A DNA stretch of 64,000 bases, taken from positions 1 through 64,000 of the forward strand of contig CAJMRM010000004.1 of the NCBI GenBank assembly GCA_905215775.1, read 5' to 3'. How positions within the stretch are numbered: the first letter of the stretch is position 1; every line of letters starts with the position of its first letter. This DNA is from an uncultured bacterium. Lineage in GTDB: Bacteria > Bacillota > Clostridia > Lachnospirales > Lachnospiraceae. The translations under genes and the position numbers were made by a program. Positions 1 through 7,432 of this stretch are shown in pieces. The notes below the pieces were generated by a model. The model was not told the DNA's origin, searched no databases, and saw only the letters and a list, made by a program, of their open reading frames with translations.

Positions 1-41
1 GGCTTAAATAAAGGATTTCTGTGATGGGATGTTAAAAAGAG

Positions 42-242
42 GTGTCAAACTCCCGCGACCCGGCGGTGGCTTATCCCCACTCCTTCCGCCACCGGTTTGC
101 CAAAAGCTTTCTGGAGCGGTTCAATGATCTGGCTCTTCTGGCGGATCTCATGGGACATGAGAGCATTGAGACCACCAGGATCTATCTGAGAAGGACCAGC
201 ACCGAGCAGCAGGCCATTGTGGACCGGGTGGTGGACTGGTAG
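42..242 (+). pseudogene. Tyrosine recombinase C-terminal fragment
   Basis: This 66-codon reading frame carries only the end of a phage-integrase-family catalytic domain. It shows the HSFRHRFA box (the H-x-x-R pair), the LMGHES segment with the second conserved histidine, and the nucleophile tyrosine in TTRIYLRR. The N-terminal core-binding domain and first catalytic arginine are missing, since an in-frame stop lies just upstream at 33-35. The GTG at 42 has no convincing ribosome binding site beyond a weak AAGAGG. It is best read as the remnant of an excised or decayed integrative element. Whether an intact 5' part lies before the window in another frame cannot be seen. Confidence 0.7.
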
Positions 243-313
243 GAATCGGATCTTCCGCTGCTTATGCTCATGAAATCGTAAGAAAAATATCATGGTTCAT
301 CCCGGGAAAAAAT

Positions 314-343
314 TTGACAGGAACCCTTATAATCTGCTAAAAT
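314..343 (+). promoter_or_regulatory. Sigma-A-type promoter for the NlpC/P60 gene
   Basis: A consensus TTGACA at 314-319 is followed after 18 bases by TAAAAT at 338-343, about 50 bases before the start codon at 395. A TATAAT at 329-334 lies too close to this -35 to be its partner. Confidence 0.55.
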
Positions 344-394
344 GGGGTACGGTATGTATAGAAATCCGGAAATTCCCGGAGATGGAGAGTATCA

Positions 395-2182
395 ATGACT
401 GATGAAGAGAAAGTAACGGAAAAAAAGAATAAGGCGCAGCCGGAGGAGAATATCCAGCGGCTGAAAAAGATCCGGCAGAAACGGACCAGCGGCGTTTCCA
501 TGAAATATATGGCGGGCGCAGGAGCGGCTGTGGCCGTTGTGATCGTAGTGGCTGTGGCCGGAGGCGTCCTGGGAAAGGGCGGGGAAAGCCGGGCTGCAAG
601 GATGAAGGTGGAGACCGTGGCGGCGTCTCTGGAGACAACGGCTCCAGTGGAGACGGAGAGCGGAGAACCGGTCTCCATCGTCCTGGAAACCACCCTTTCG
701 GCGGAGGAGATCGCTGAGAAGGAGCGCGACGAGGAGGTCCAGAAGGTACTGGACGGCTATGCGAACCTGGGGATTGCCGGGGTATCCGGCTATCTGAACG
801 TGAGAAAGATCCCGGAAACCTACGGAGAGGTCGTAGGGAAGCTGTTAAGCGGCGGAGCCTGCGAGATCGTGGACACGTCCACAGACGGCTGGTATAAGAT
901 CTCCTCCGGCGGCGTCACCGGCTACGTCAGCTCCCAGTATATCTATACGGGCGACAAGGCCAGGGAGGTGGCGGCAGAAAATGTGATGGAGCGGGCTGTG
1001 GTCAATACAGACAAGCTCAACGTGAGGAAGGAGCCCAGCCAGGACAGCGAGATCATGGGCCAGGTCTATAAGGACGAGAGGTATCCGGTGGAGAGCATCC
1101 AGGACGGCTGGGTGCAGATCGACGACGGCTACCTTTCTGCGGATTATGTGACCGTCCGCTATGCCCTCAATGAGGCCCGCAAGCAGGATATGCGGACCAC
1201 GGTTTTAAGTCTTTATGACAACCTGGGCGTTTCCAATGTGAGCAACTATCTGAACGTCCGGGATAAGGCCAGCGAGCAGAATGGAAAGATCATTGCAAAG
1301 CTTCCCAGCAACGCGGGCTGTGATATTCTGGAAACCACAGAGGACGGATGGTATAAGATCCGTTCCGGAAAGATCACGGGCTATGTAAAATCAGAATACA
1401 TACTGACGGGACAGCAGGCAGAGGATAAGGCCATGCAGGTGGCCAAGCTCATGGCCATTGCCAACACCGACGGCGTCAACGTCCGGTCCGAGCCCAATAC
1501 CGAGTCCAGGATCTGGACCCAGATCGCCAGCAGCGAAAAGTTCCTGGTGGTGAGCCAGCAGGACGGCTGGGTAGAGATCGAGCTGGATGATTCCACTGCG
1601 TTTATTTCCAGCGACTATGTGGATGTGAAATACGGCCTCAACGAGGCGATTCCCTATACGCCTGTGGTGGAGGCTCCGGCCAAAGGAAGCGGAAGCACCG
1701 GCAGCTCCAAGCCGTCCGGCGGGACTGCGGCAAAGCCCGGCAAGGGCGGAAGCTCCAAGCCGTCCGGCGGAAGCGCCAACGATGGCAGCGCCGGCTCCAG
1801 TGCCGGAAGCGTTTCCTCGAAACGTGCCCAGATCGCCAACTATGCCGTACAGTTTGTGGGCAATCCTTATGTATGGGGAGGCACAAGCCTCACAAACGGC
1901 GCAGACTGCTCCGGATTTACCATGTCCGTCATGGCCCATTTCGGGGTATCCCTGCCCCACAGCTCTGCGGCTCAGGCCAACTGCGGAAAATCCATCAAAT
2001 CCAGCCAGATGAGACCGGGAGACCTGGTATTCTACTCCGGCAGCGGCGGCGGGATCAATCACGTGGCCCTTTATATCGGCAACGGACAGGTGGTCCATGC
2101 ATCCAGTAAGCGGACGGGAATCAAGATCTCTTCCTGGAATTACAGGAGTCCGTCAAAGATCGTCAACGTGCTGGGAGACTAA
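395..2182 (+). CDS. SH3b-repeat NlpC/P60 peptidoglycan endopeptidase
   Basis: This 595-residue protein is probably a membrane-anchored cell-wall hydrolase that cuts peptide stems of peptidoglycan. A charged N-terminus of about 35 residues precedes one hydrophobic segment (about 38-58), as in a type II membrane protein. Four bacterial SH3 repeats follow (about 120-185, 200-252, 270-335 and 352-410), each with an LNVR or VNVR motif and a DGW motif. After a Gly/Ser/Lys/Pro linker comes an NlpC/P60 domain (about 480-595) with the expected triad: Cys505 in ADCSGF, His556 in NHVALYIG and His568 in VHASS. The start has GGAGA upstream. The amidase at 2.8 kb also has an SH3b domain, so the region is a cell-wall remodelling neighbourhood. 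The enzyme class is secure; the exact bond cut is inferred. Confidence 0.93.
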   Translation: MTDEEKVTEKKNKAQPEENIQRLKKIRQKRTSGVSMKYMAGAGAAVAVVIVVAVAGGVLGKGGESRAARMKVETVAASLETTAPVETESGEPVSIVLETTLSAEEIAEKERDEEVQKVLDGYANLGIAGVSGYLNVRKIPETYGEVVGKLLSGGACEIVDTSTDGWYKISSGGVTGYVSSQYIYTGDKAREVAAENVMERAVVNTDKLNVRKEPSQDSEIMGQVYKDERYPVESIQDGWVQIDDGYLSADYVTVRYALNEARKQDMRTTVLSLYDNLGVSNVSNYLNVRDKASEQNGKIIAKLPSNAGCDILETTEDGWYKIRSGKITGYVKSEYILTGQQAEDKAMQVAKLMAIANTDGVNVRSEPNTESRIWTQIASSEKFLVVSQQDGWVEIELDDSTAFISSDYVDVKYGLNEAIPYTPVVEAPAKGSGSTGSSKPSGGTAAKPGKGGSSKPSGGSANDGSAGSSAGSVSSKRAQIANYAVQFVGNPYVWGGTSLTNGADCSGFTMSVMAHFGVSLPHSSAAQANCGKSIKSSQMRPGDLVFYSGSGGGINHVALYIGNGQVVHASSKRTGIKISSWNYRSPSKIVNVLGD

Positions 2183-2191
2183 TGGGCGGAC

Positions 2192-2213
2192 GGCCCTCCC
2201 TTGCCGGAGGGCC
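2192..2213 (+). terminator. GC-rich hairpin after the NlpC/P60 gene
   Basis: GGCCCTCC and GGAGGGCC form a perfect 8-bp stem with a 6-base loop ten bases after the stop codon. No T-run follows, so it may be an imperfect terminator or an mRNA-stabilising hairpin. Confidence 0.4.
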
Positions 2214-2305
2214 GGAATCCTGGCCGCAGGCTGGAAAAGCCTGCACCCTTTTTGCGGCTGTCCCATATGATAAAGTACAACCTTCAAAAAAAGGAGATTT
2301 ATCAT

Positions 2306-2698
2306 ATGTGCTGCAATCGAAATAATTTTGTAAACAACGGATGTTACAGAAACTGCCGGAACGCCGGCTGGAACAGCTGGTGGTATCAGAACTGCGGCTG
2401 CCAGAGCACAGGAAATATGGGCTCTGCAGGCTGTGGGAACACTGGAAGTTCCGGGAATGGCTGCGGCTGCGGAAACGCTGGAAACGGCGGAGGCTGCGGC
2501 TGTACCGGAAATGCTGGAAACGGCGGAGGCTGCGGCTGTACCGGGAATACCGGAAACAGCGGAGGCTGCGGAAATACTGGAAACACCGGAAGCTGCGGCT
2601 GCACCGGGAACGGCGGATGCTGGATGGAGGTGTACTGCAACGGCCAGTGGTGGACCATCCGGTGCCAGGCCGGAAGATACGGATGCAGGACGGAATAA
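2306..2698 (+). CDS. Gly/Cys/Asn-rich repetitive small protein
   Basis: I do not recognise a family for this 130-residue protein. It starts at an ATG with an AAGGAG box about 10 bases upstream. The first 35 residues are rich in Asn, Cys, Arg and Trp. Residues about 36-108 are a low-complexity tract built from short GN/GC/CG units such as GNGGGCGCTGNAGN, with cysteines at regular intervals. The C-terminus is different: an aromatic segment (CWMEVYCNGQWWTIRCQ) with further cysteines. There is no signal peptide or hydrophobic segment. It lies between two cell-wall hydrolase genes. A spore-coat or other structural cross-linked protein is conceivable in a spore former, and a ribosomally made peptide precursor is another option, but neither is shown. 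The clean start signal and preserved frame support a real gene. Confidence 0.72.
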   Translation: MCCNRNNFVNNGCYRNCRNAGWNSWWYQNCGCQSTGNMGSAGCGNTGSSGNGCGCGNAGNGGGCGCTGNAGNGGGCGCTGNTGNSGGCGNTGNTGSCGCTGNGGCWMEVYCNGQWWTIRCQAGRYGCRTE

Positions 2699-2706
2699 CA
2701 GAAACG

Positions 2707-2745
2707 AAAAGGCGGGCGGGAGGCTGTGCTTCCCCCTGCCTTTTA
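2707..2745 (+). terminator. Probable terminator after the Gly/Cys-rich gene
   Basis: AAAGGC-GGGCGGGAGGC pairs with GCTTCCCCC-TGCCTTTT around a three-base loop. The 3' arm ends in TTTT, as expected of an intrinsic terminator with an imperfect stem. Confidence 0.5.
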
Positions 2746-2798
2746 CATATGGTGCGGAAGTCTGGCCGGAAAACGGCCGGAGAGAAAAGGAGGTTTCT

Positions 2799-3908
2799 AT
2801 GAACAGAAAGAAAGCGGGACTGATGGTCTGCCTCGGGCTTCTTATGGCGGGGACGGTATTGCCGGAAACGGCCCTGGCAGATACGGTATATGTGACGGCG
2901 GGAAATTTAAACTGCCGGGAGGGAAGATCCACGGAAAGCGCTGTCCTGGGGACGGTGCCCAGGGGAACGAAGATCCAGCGGGAATCGGACGATGGAACAT
3001 GGAGCCAGGTGACGGTCGGAGGAAAAACGTGTTATGTGGCCAGCCGGTATCTGAGCAGCCAGGCACCGGCCGGGAATCGGGAGACAGACAGTGGCCGGGA
3101 GGGAACATCAGCCGTACAGACTCACGAAAAAAATGTGTATGTGGAAAGCTCGGCAGACGTGTTCCTGGATAAAAACTGGGAATTTGCTTCCTTTTCCAAG
3201 ATAAACAGCGGGGCGGCAGTGTACTATAAGAATGGAAAAGCGGACCGGAAGGGAAAAACGGTCTGCGTCAATGCGGGCCATGGAACCCGGGGAGGAAGCT
3301 CCGTGAAGACTCTCTGCCACCCGGACGGATCGCCCAAGGTGACCGGAGGGACCACGGGAGCCGGAGCCGTATATGCGTCCGCCATATCGTCCGGAATGAC
3401 GTTTTCAGACGGAACGCCGGAAAGCACAGTGACTCTGGCCATGGCAAAAAAGCTGAAGGACAAGCTTCTGGCAGAGGGCTACGATGTACTGATGATCCGG
3501 GAGGAAGCGGACGTACAGCTGGATAATGTGGCCCGGACGGTGATCGCCAACAATACGGCAGACATCCATATTTCCCTGCACTGGGATTCCACCGCGTCCA
3601 ATAAGGGATGCTTTTATATGAGCGTTCCGGATCATAAAGCCTACCGGTCCATGGAGCCGGTGGCCTCCCACTGGCAGTCCCACAACGCCCTGGGAGAAAG
3701 TCTGGTCAAGGGCCTTCAGGAAAAGGGAAGTAAGATCTTTTCATCAGGAAGTATGGCCATGGACCTGACCCAGACCTCCTATTCCACCATTCCCAGCGTG
3801 GATATAGAATTGGGGGATAAGGCCTCAGACCATTCGGACGCGGCTCTGGAGAAGCTGGCGGACGGGCTGGTGCTGGGGATCGGAAGGTATCTGGGGACAG
3901 GGCAGTGA
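2799..3908 (+). CDS. Secreted SH3b N-acetylmuramoyl-L-alanine amidase
   Basis: This 369-residue exported zinc amidase removes the stem peptide from muramic acid in peptidoglycan. The ATG at 2799 follows AAAGGAGG and starts a signal peptide (NRKK, hydrophobic core, ALA cleavage site near residue 27). An SH3b domain follows (about 30-85, with LNCREG and YVASRYL). The amidase_3 domain covers about 150-369. The likely zinc ligands are His161 in NAGHG, Glu208 in TPESTV and His261 in SLHWDS, and the catalytic acid is Glu337 in VDIELGD. The reading frame is open further upstream, but that part overlaps the Gly/Cys-rich gene and has no start signal. Role in growth, separation or spore-wall lysis cannot be told from sequence. 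Confidence 0.9.
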   Translation: MNRKKAGLMVCLGLLMAGTVLPETALADTVYVTAGNLNCREGRSTESAVLGTVPRGTKIQRESDDGTWSQVTVGGKTCYVASRYLSSQAPAGNRETDSGREGTSAVQTHEKNVYVESSADVFLDKNWEFASFSKINSGAAVYYKNGKADRKGKTVCVNAGHGTRGGSSVKTLCHPDGSPKVTGGTTGAGAVYASAISSGMTFSDGTPESTVTLAMAKKLKDKLLAEGYDVLMIREEADVQLDNVARTVIANNTADIHISLHWDSTASNKGCFYMSVPDHKAYRSMEPVASHWQSHNALGESLVKGLQEKGSKIFSSGSMAMDLTQTSYSTIPSVDIELGDKASDHSDAALEKLADGLVLGIGRYLGTGQ

Positions 3909-3942
3909 TAGGAGCCTGGCATGCAGGGGATCAGATCCCTCC

Positions 3943-5757
3943 GTGGCGGCCGGATGGGATCGTACCGGCATACAAGAGATCAAGAAAAATAAAATAGAAA
4001 TCGGGGCGATAGAGCAGAAATGTCATGGCTTCTACTATGTACAATCTGGCGATTATTATTATGGCGCGTTCGTAGGAAGTAAGGTTTTGAAGGATGCAGA
4101 TGGGAATTATATCCTGAAGAAGGACTGTGAAAACGATGGTCTTGCTTACGACTCCAAAGGACACCTAGTAATCGCCTACATGAAGCTGTATCGCACTATC
4201 GATAATCTTACGACCGGCGAGGTCGAGAAAGCCTTAAATCAGTATATGCCTGCCTATGGTTACGAGAGCTACGACGACTATATTCTGGATTACTACAAAA
4301 AGCCGGACGGAAGCAGGTACGAGTCTGTCAGCGAGCTGCTGCGGAATGATGAAAATGCGTTGAATGATCTGAGTAAATACAAGGATATGGAGATGCCGGG
4401 GGACGACAACAAAGTGGAATCCGATCCTGCCCTTCGGTACGACAAGTTTTACCAGAATATTATGGGCTTCCAGGTGGGCGATGCTGAGGATATGGATGCG
4501 TTGCTGGGAAATATAGACCATGGTCATGGCCACGGTGAGTGGGTGTCCAACGATCCCTCTCTGTCCATCGGAAGCTATATGACCGACAAGCTGGACGAGA
4601 CCGAGGGCGCCTGGGACAAGGCCAATAAATACTTTAATGATCTGACTGCTGCTGGTGTCAGCAGTGACAAAGCCACCTGGGTCGCCTTTACCATGGCCAT
4701 TAACCTGGATGGAAAGAACATGAACAACGACTATCAGAATACCAGCTGGGAGTATTACAATTCGATCGTGATGGATCAGATCGACGGTGAGTTTGAGCTG
4801 ATCAAGCAGGATGCGCAGGGGAACGTCATCGGTGACACGGAAGGTGAGAGCCAGACGGAATTCTACCTGTGGAAGACCGAGATCGACGAGGAGACCGAAG
4901 CGGTAATCACCCAGTACCTCACCTATTTCCCCGAGGAATATGAGGAGGACGGTACGACCGTCAAAAGAGAGGCTCACTACGGCTGGACCGAGTATGATGA
5001 GAGCAGCGATAAGCTGGTCTACACCGTTAAGACTGTGAACGGCAGACTGGATATTGACTATACCCTGCTGGAAAATACTGTTTACTATCTGCAGGAGGCC
5101 GTAGCCCCGGATGGATATGAGCTGGACACCAGGGTGCGGGTGATCTGCGACAGTCAGGCGACCTTTGACCAGATCATGGAGGAGAAGAGCGGCCAGGGCA
5201 TCTACAACCCCGCTGCTGGCAGCTACACTTTCTCGGCGGATGCCTTCTATGCAGGCGCCATTGACAGTGAAAAGCCGCTGGTCATCGAATTTGTGAACGA
5301 ACCTTCCGAGCCAGAACCCGAGCCTGAGCCGGAGCCAGAACCCGAGCCTGAGCCGGAGCCTGAACCACAGCCAAAGCCTGAGCCGGAACCCGAGCCGAAG
5401 CCGGAACCTGAACCCGAGCCGGAACCGAAGCCGGAACCCAGGCCCGAGCCGGATCCTGACTCCGATTCTGATTCCGATGAGCCCACAGTGGATATTCCAG
5501 ATGAGAACGTACCCCTTGCGGAAGAACCGAAACTGAATGATCAGCCCATCGAGGACATTCCGGATGAGGAAGTACCCCTTGCGGAGGAGCCTGAGCTTCA
5601 GATTGAAACCTTAGAGGATATTCCGGACGAGGATGTGCCTTTGGCGGATGTTCCCGAGACTGGTGACGCTTCTAATATTTGGGGATTGATGAGCTGTATA
5701 TCCGGACTTGGAGTGATTGTGGTATATGCTTCTGGGAAGAAAAAAACTTCCCGTTAA
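3943..5757 (+). CDS. 5'-truncated sortase-type surface protein
   Basis: The frame encodes about 604 residues of a cell-wall-anchored adhesin-like protein. The C-terminus has a sorting signal: VPETGD in place of LPXTG, a hydrophobic stretch ([18 protein letters not shown]) and a KKKTSR tail. Before it lie a Pro-Glu spacer and three DIPDE-VPLA repeats. Residues about 285-450 resemble SpaA/Cna-B-type collagen-binding folds ([11 protein letters not shown], then [15 protein letters not shown]). The N-terminal part matches nothing I recognise. There is no signal peptide and no ribosome binding site at the GTG used here, so the true 5' end is probably lost and the gene may be a fragment. Codon use also differs from its neighbours, which suggests transfer. 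It is placed 34 bases after an amidase gene. Confidence 0.7.
   Translation: MAAGWDRTGIQEIKKNKIEIGAIEQKCHGFYYVQSGDYYYGAFVGSKVLKDADGNYILKKDCENDGLAYDSKGHLVIAYMKLYRTIDNLTTGEVEKALNQYMPAYGYESYDDYILDYYKKPDGSRYESVSELLRNDENALNDLSKYKDMEMPGDDNKVESDPALRYDKFYQNIMGFQVGDAEDMDALLGNIDHGHGHGEWVSNDPSLSIGSYMTDKLDETEGAWDKANKYFNDLTAAGVSSDKATWVAFTMAINLDGKNMNNDYQNTSWEYYNSIVMDQIDGEFELIKQDAQGNVIGDTEGESQTEFYLWKTEIDEETEAVITQYLTYFPEEYEEDGTTVKREAHYGWTEYDESSDKLVYTVKTVNGRLDIDYTLLENTVYYLQEAVAPDGYELDTRVRVICDSQATFDQIMEEKSGQGIYNPAAGSYTFSADAFYAGAIDSEKPLVIEFVNEPSEPEPEPEPEPEPEPEPEPEPQPKPEPEPEPKPEPEPEPEPKPEPRPEPDPDSDSDSDEPTVDIPDENVPLAEEPKLNDQPIEDIPDEEVPLAEEPELQIETLEDIPDEDVPLADVPETGDASNIWGLMSCISGLGVIVVYASGKKKTSR
5308..5460 (+). repeat. 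Pro-Glu coding repeat (wall-spanning spacer)
   Basis: About 50 codons alternate proline with glutamate, with occasional Lys, Gln or Arg. This is the rigid spacer commonly found before the sorting signal of wall-anchored proteins. The repeat is prone to slippage and so to length variation. Confidence 0.85.
5491..5646 (+). repeat. Three DIPDE-x-VPLA coding repeats
   Basis: Three 30-base units at 5491-5520, 5554-5583 and 5617-5646 are spaced 63 bases apart and encode [20 protein letters not shown] and [10 protein letters not shown]. The last runs straight into the VPETGD sorting motif. Similar units precede the LPXTG motif in many clostridial pilin-like proteins. Confidence 0.8.
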
Positions 5758-5776
5758 CCTGCATCATACAAAATGT

Positions 5777-5806
5777 CGGGACCCGGCCTGCCGGGTCCCG
5801 GTTTTC
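5777..5806 (+). terminator. Intrinsic terminator of the surface-protein gene
   Basis: CGGGACCCGGC and GCCGGGTCCCG form a perfect 11-bp stem 20 bases after the stop codon, followed by GTTTTC. Confidence 0.8.
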
Positions 5807-5832
5807 AATTTCAAAGAAAGAATTTCTCCTAA

Positions 5833-5898
5833 AAGAAAAAACGACTCCATAATGATTCGAACCTTGAAGAAGGTCTGAATTCTGTGGAATCGTTTCTT
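5833..5898 (-). terminator. Terminator of the tRNA-Val/tRNA-Ala transcript
   Basis: Read on the minus strand, CGATTCCA pairs with TGGAGTCG (one wobble) around an inner stem of TTCAGACCTT with AAGGTTCGAA, and a run of six T follows. It sits about 65 bases past the 3' end of tRNA-Ala. Its 3' half contains GGTTCGAATC, identical to a tRNA T-arm core, but here the bases pair differently. Confidence 0.6.
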
Positions 5899-5962
5899 TT
5901 TGTGATCGAGGTCAAACATCGGTATCAACCGACCGCCTCGTATGATACGGACAGAATAAAAA

Positions 5963-6035
5963 TGGAGCATATGGGATTCGAACCCACGGCCTCAACAATG
6001 CGAATGTTGCGCGCTCCCAACTGCGCTAATGCCCC
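5963..6035 (-). tRNA. tRNA-Ala (anticodon CGC)
   Basis: On the minus strand a 73-nt cloverleaf folds with acceptor arms GGGGCAT and ATGCTCC. The G3:U70 pair, the alanine identity element, is present. The anticodon stem CAACA/TGTTG encloses TTCGCAT, giving anticodon CGC, which reads GCG codons. The T arm is GTGGG-TTCGAAT-CCCAT. The discriminator is A and CCA is not encoded. It is transcribed after tRNA-Val from one promoter. Confidence 0.93.
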
Positions 6036-6057
6036 GCATTCACAAATGTGAATAAAA

Positions 6058-6131
6058 TGGAAGCAATGGGGCTCGAACCCATGACCTCTCGCGTGTGAGG
6101 CGAACGCTCATCCCAGCTGAGCTATGCTTCC
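6058..6131 (-). tRNA. tRNA-Val (anticodon CAC)
   Basis: On the minus strand the arms GGAAGCA and TGCTTCC form a perfect acceptor stem. The anticodon loop CTCACAC gives CAC, reading GUG codons. The T arm is ATGGG-TTCGAGC-CCCAT and the discriminator is A, with no encoded CCA. It is 22 bases upstream of tRNA-Ala in the same transcript. Confidence 0.93.
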
Positions 6132-6160
6132 AAATAGGAACTGTGTTCCAACTGAAAGCT

Positions 6161-6189
6161 AGTATAGCACTAAACGGAAAAATTTGCAA
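6161..6189 (-). promoter_or_regulatory. Promoter of the minus-strand tRNA pair
   Basis: On the minus strand TTGCAA (6189-6184) and TATACT (6166-6161) are separated by exactly 17 bases, 29 bases upstream of tRNA-Val. Confidence 0.7.
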
Positions 6190-6230
6190 GTTTTTTGTAT
6201 ACAGGAATCAAATAAAAAGTGAAAGAGAAA

Positions 6231-6299
6231 TGTAAAAGAAGCTTCCGGTTTCCTGCGTAGCTTCCGGAGATATTCGTTTAGCTGGATGCTTCTTTTACA
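6231..6299. repeat. 12-bp perfect inverted repeat between tRNA loci
   Basis: TGTAAAAGAAGC at 6231-6242 and GCTTCTTTTACA at 6288-6299 are exact inverted copies 45 bases apart. The inner segment holds two TTCCGG words. The element lies between the divergent tRNA promoters and before a very A+T-rich stretch. It could fold as a hairpin on either strand; no gene ends here that would need a terminator. Confidence 0.6.
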
Positions 6300-6360
6300 A
6301 GCGGACATTTTTAAAAAATTCCCCATTTTTAAAATTTTTATATTTTTTTCAAATTACCTG

Positions 6361-6388
6361 TTGCAATTTCCGGAATTTCTGCTATAAT
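6361..6388 (+). promoter_or_regulatory. Promoter of tRNA-Pro
   Basis: TTGCAA at 6361-6366 and a perfect TATAAT at 6383-6388 are 16 bases apart. The -10 box ends 11 bases before the tRNA 5' end. Confidence 0.72.
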
Positions 6389-6399
6389 AGCTTTTGTTC

Positions 6400-6473
6400 C
6401 GGGGTATGGCGTAGTTTGGTAGCGCGCTCGGCTGGGGGCCGAGAGGTCGCAGGTTCAAATCCTGTTACCCCGA
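6400..6473 (+). tRNA. tRNA-Pro (anticodon GGG)
   Basis: A 74-nt cloverleaf with acceptor arms CGGGGTA and TACCCCG. The anticodon stem CTCGG/CCGAG encloses CTGGGGG, giving GGG, which reads CCC and CCU codons. The T arm is GCAGG-TTCAAAT-CCTGT. The discriminator is A and CCA is not encoded. Confidence 0.93.
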
Positions 6474-6480
6474 TTTTTAA

Positions 6481-6516
6481 AGGATTTCTGGAAGCTGGTT
6501 CCAGAAGTCCTTTTTT
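6481..6516 (+). terminator. Intrinsic terminator of tRNA-Pro
   Basis: AGGATTTCTGGAA pairs with TTCCAGAAGTCCT around a 5-base loop and is followed directly by a run of T, eight bases after the tRNA. Confidence 0.85.
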
Positions 6517-6518
6517 CT

Positions 6519-6948
6519 TTCAGTATTTTCTGTCTGGCTGAAATTTCTTCCGCACACATCCATTTCACCCCGTATTTTTCCCGTTTGCCGGGGATGTCCT
6601 TCTGTCTGGTCGGATCTCCTTTGTCAGCCGGGCTTTTCGTTCTCTCCGTCAGGTCCCCTTTCTGCCTGGCAGTCCGGACTGCCCCGAATGCTGGCTGCCT
6701 CTTTCAATTTCCTCTGCTCCGCTCCGCACGCGCAGAAAAGCGGGACTGTACTTTTAGGCAAAAAACACCGTTCAGATGAGGAAACAGAAGCCTCTCTTTC
6801 GTCTGAAGGTTACGGCCACATCCCAATATGTTTTCCCTTACCCAATTCAGAACCACACTCAAAACGTAAAAGTTCAGACCGGGAAAGGCGGGGAAAGAAC
6901 GGAGCCGGGAAACAGGGAGGCGGGGCTGGCAGAAACACAACGCCACCC
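6519..6948. other. Non-coding stretch, pyrimidine-rich then purine-rich
   Basis: I see no supportable gene here. The first 200 bases are strikingly C+T-rich on the plus strand and include a perfect 16-base palindrome GGCAGTCCGGACTGCC at 6668-6683. Short open frames exist on both strands but lack ribosome binding sites and recognisable protein features. The last 150 bases are purine-rich and lead into the promoter of the next gene. Confidence 0.5.
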
Positions 6949-6977
6949 TTGCATTAAAGCGGTAAAATTGGTATAAT
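6949..6977 (+). promoter_or_regulatory. Promoter of the DUF3783 gene
   Basis: TTGCAT at 6949-6954, a 17-base spacer and a perfect TATAAT at 6972-6977 lie 50 bases before the start codon at 7027. Confidence 0.72.
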
Positions 6978-7026
6978 AAAAGAATAACAGCTGCAGAAAT
7001 GGACATAAGAACAGACAGGAGATCGT

Positions 7027-7413
7027 ATGAAAGAAACAGTGTTGCTGTATGGATTTAAGGATCAGGAACGGCTAAAAAGGGTAAAACGGGCGCTGCTCCC
7101 CCTGGGACTGCGGCTCAGGACCGTGGGGCCGGATGAATACTGCCAGCCGGTGGGATATCTGGCCGGAGTAAAGGAGGTGCCCCCGGCAGAGCATGAGCGC
7201 CAGGGGACGGAATTTGACAGGGAGATGATGGTCATGGCAGGCCTGGCGTCCGCACAGGTGGACGCGGTGATCCATACCCTGTACCGGTCCGGAGTGGGCC
7301 GCATCGATTATAAGGCAGTGCTGACCCCTGTGAACCAGTTCTGGGACGGGGAGAAGCTGTATGAGGAGATCGCCAGGGAACATGAAGCGATGACAAAGGG
7401 AGATTCCCAATAA
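7027..7413 (+). CDS. DUF3783 domain protein
   Basis: This 128-residue soluble protein matches the DUF3783 family. The N-terminal half has a beta-strand start (VLLYGF) and a predicted helix; the C-terminal half has the family signature LTPVNQFW followed by a helix with EEIAREHEAM. Biochemical function is unknown. ATG at 7027 follows AGGAGAT. It has its own promoter at 6949 and lies 19 bases before an aldo/keto reductase gene, so the two probably share a transcript. Confidence 0.82.
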   Translation: MKETVLLYGFKDQERLKRVKRALLPLGLRLRTVGPDEYCQPVGYLAGVKEVPPAEHERQGTEFDREMMVMAGLASAQVDAVIHTLYRSGVGRIDYKAVLTPVNQFWDGEKLYEEIAREHEAMTKGDSQ

Positions 7414-7432
7414 ATAAACGGAGGAAATGAAT

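Noticed and set aside
2433..2620. Possible CRISPR-like direct repeats
   Set aside because: The repeats are in-frame GN/GC coding units without spacers of even length; no cas genes are near.
2386..2658. Minus-strand Pro/Gln/Phe-rich frame
   Set aside because: It is the antisense reading of the Gly/Cys/Asn-rich gene, with no ribosome binding site.
3921..3940. Short GGGATC-A-GATCCC palindrome after the amidase gene
   Set aside because: The loop is too short and no T-run follows, so it is not a credible terminator.
5247..5486. Minus-strand frame rich in Gly-Ser repeats
   Set aside because: It is the mirror of the Pro-Glu coding repeat on the plus strand; no start signal or domain.
5764..5970. 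68-residue minus-strand frame
   Set aside because: It covers the tRNA operon terminator and the edge of tRNA-Ala, and has no start signal.
6585..6957. Overlapping short plus-strand frames after tRNA-Pro
   Set aside because: They lie in a pyrimidine-rich stretch, lack ribosome binding sites and show no family resemblance.
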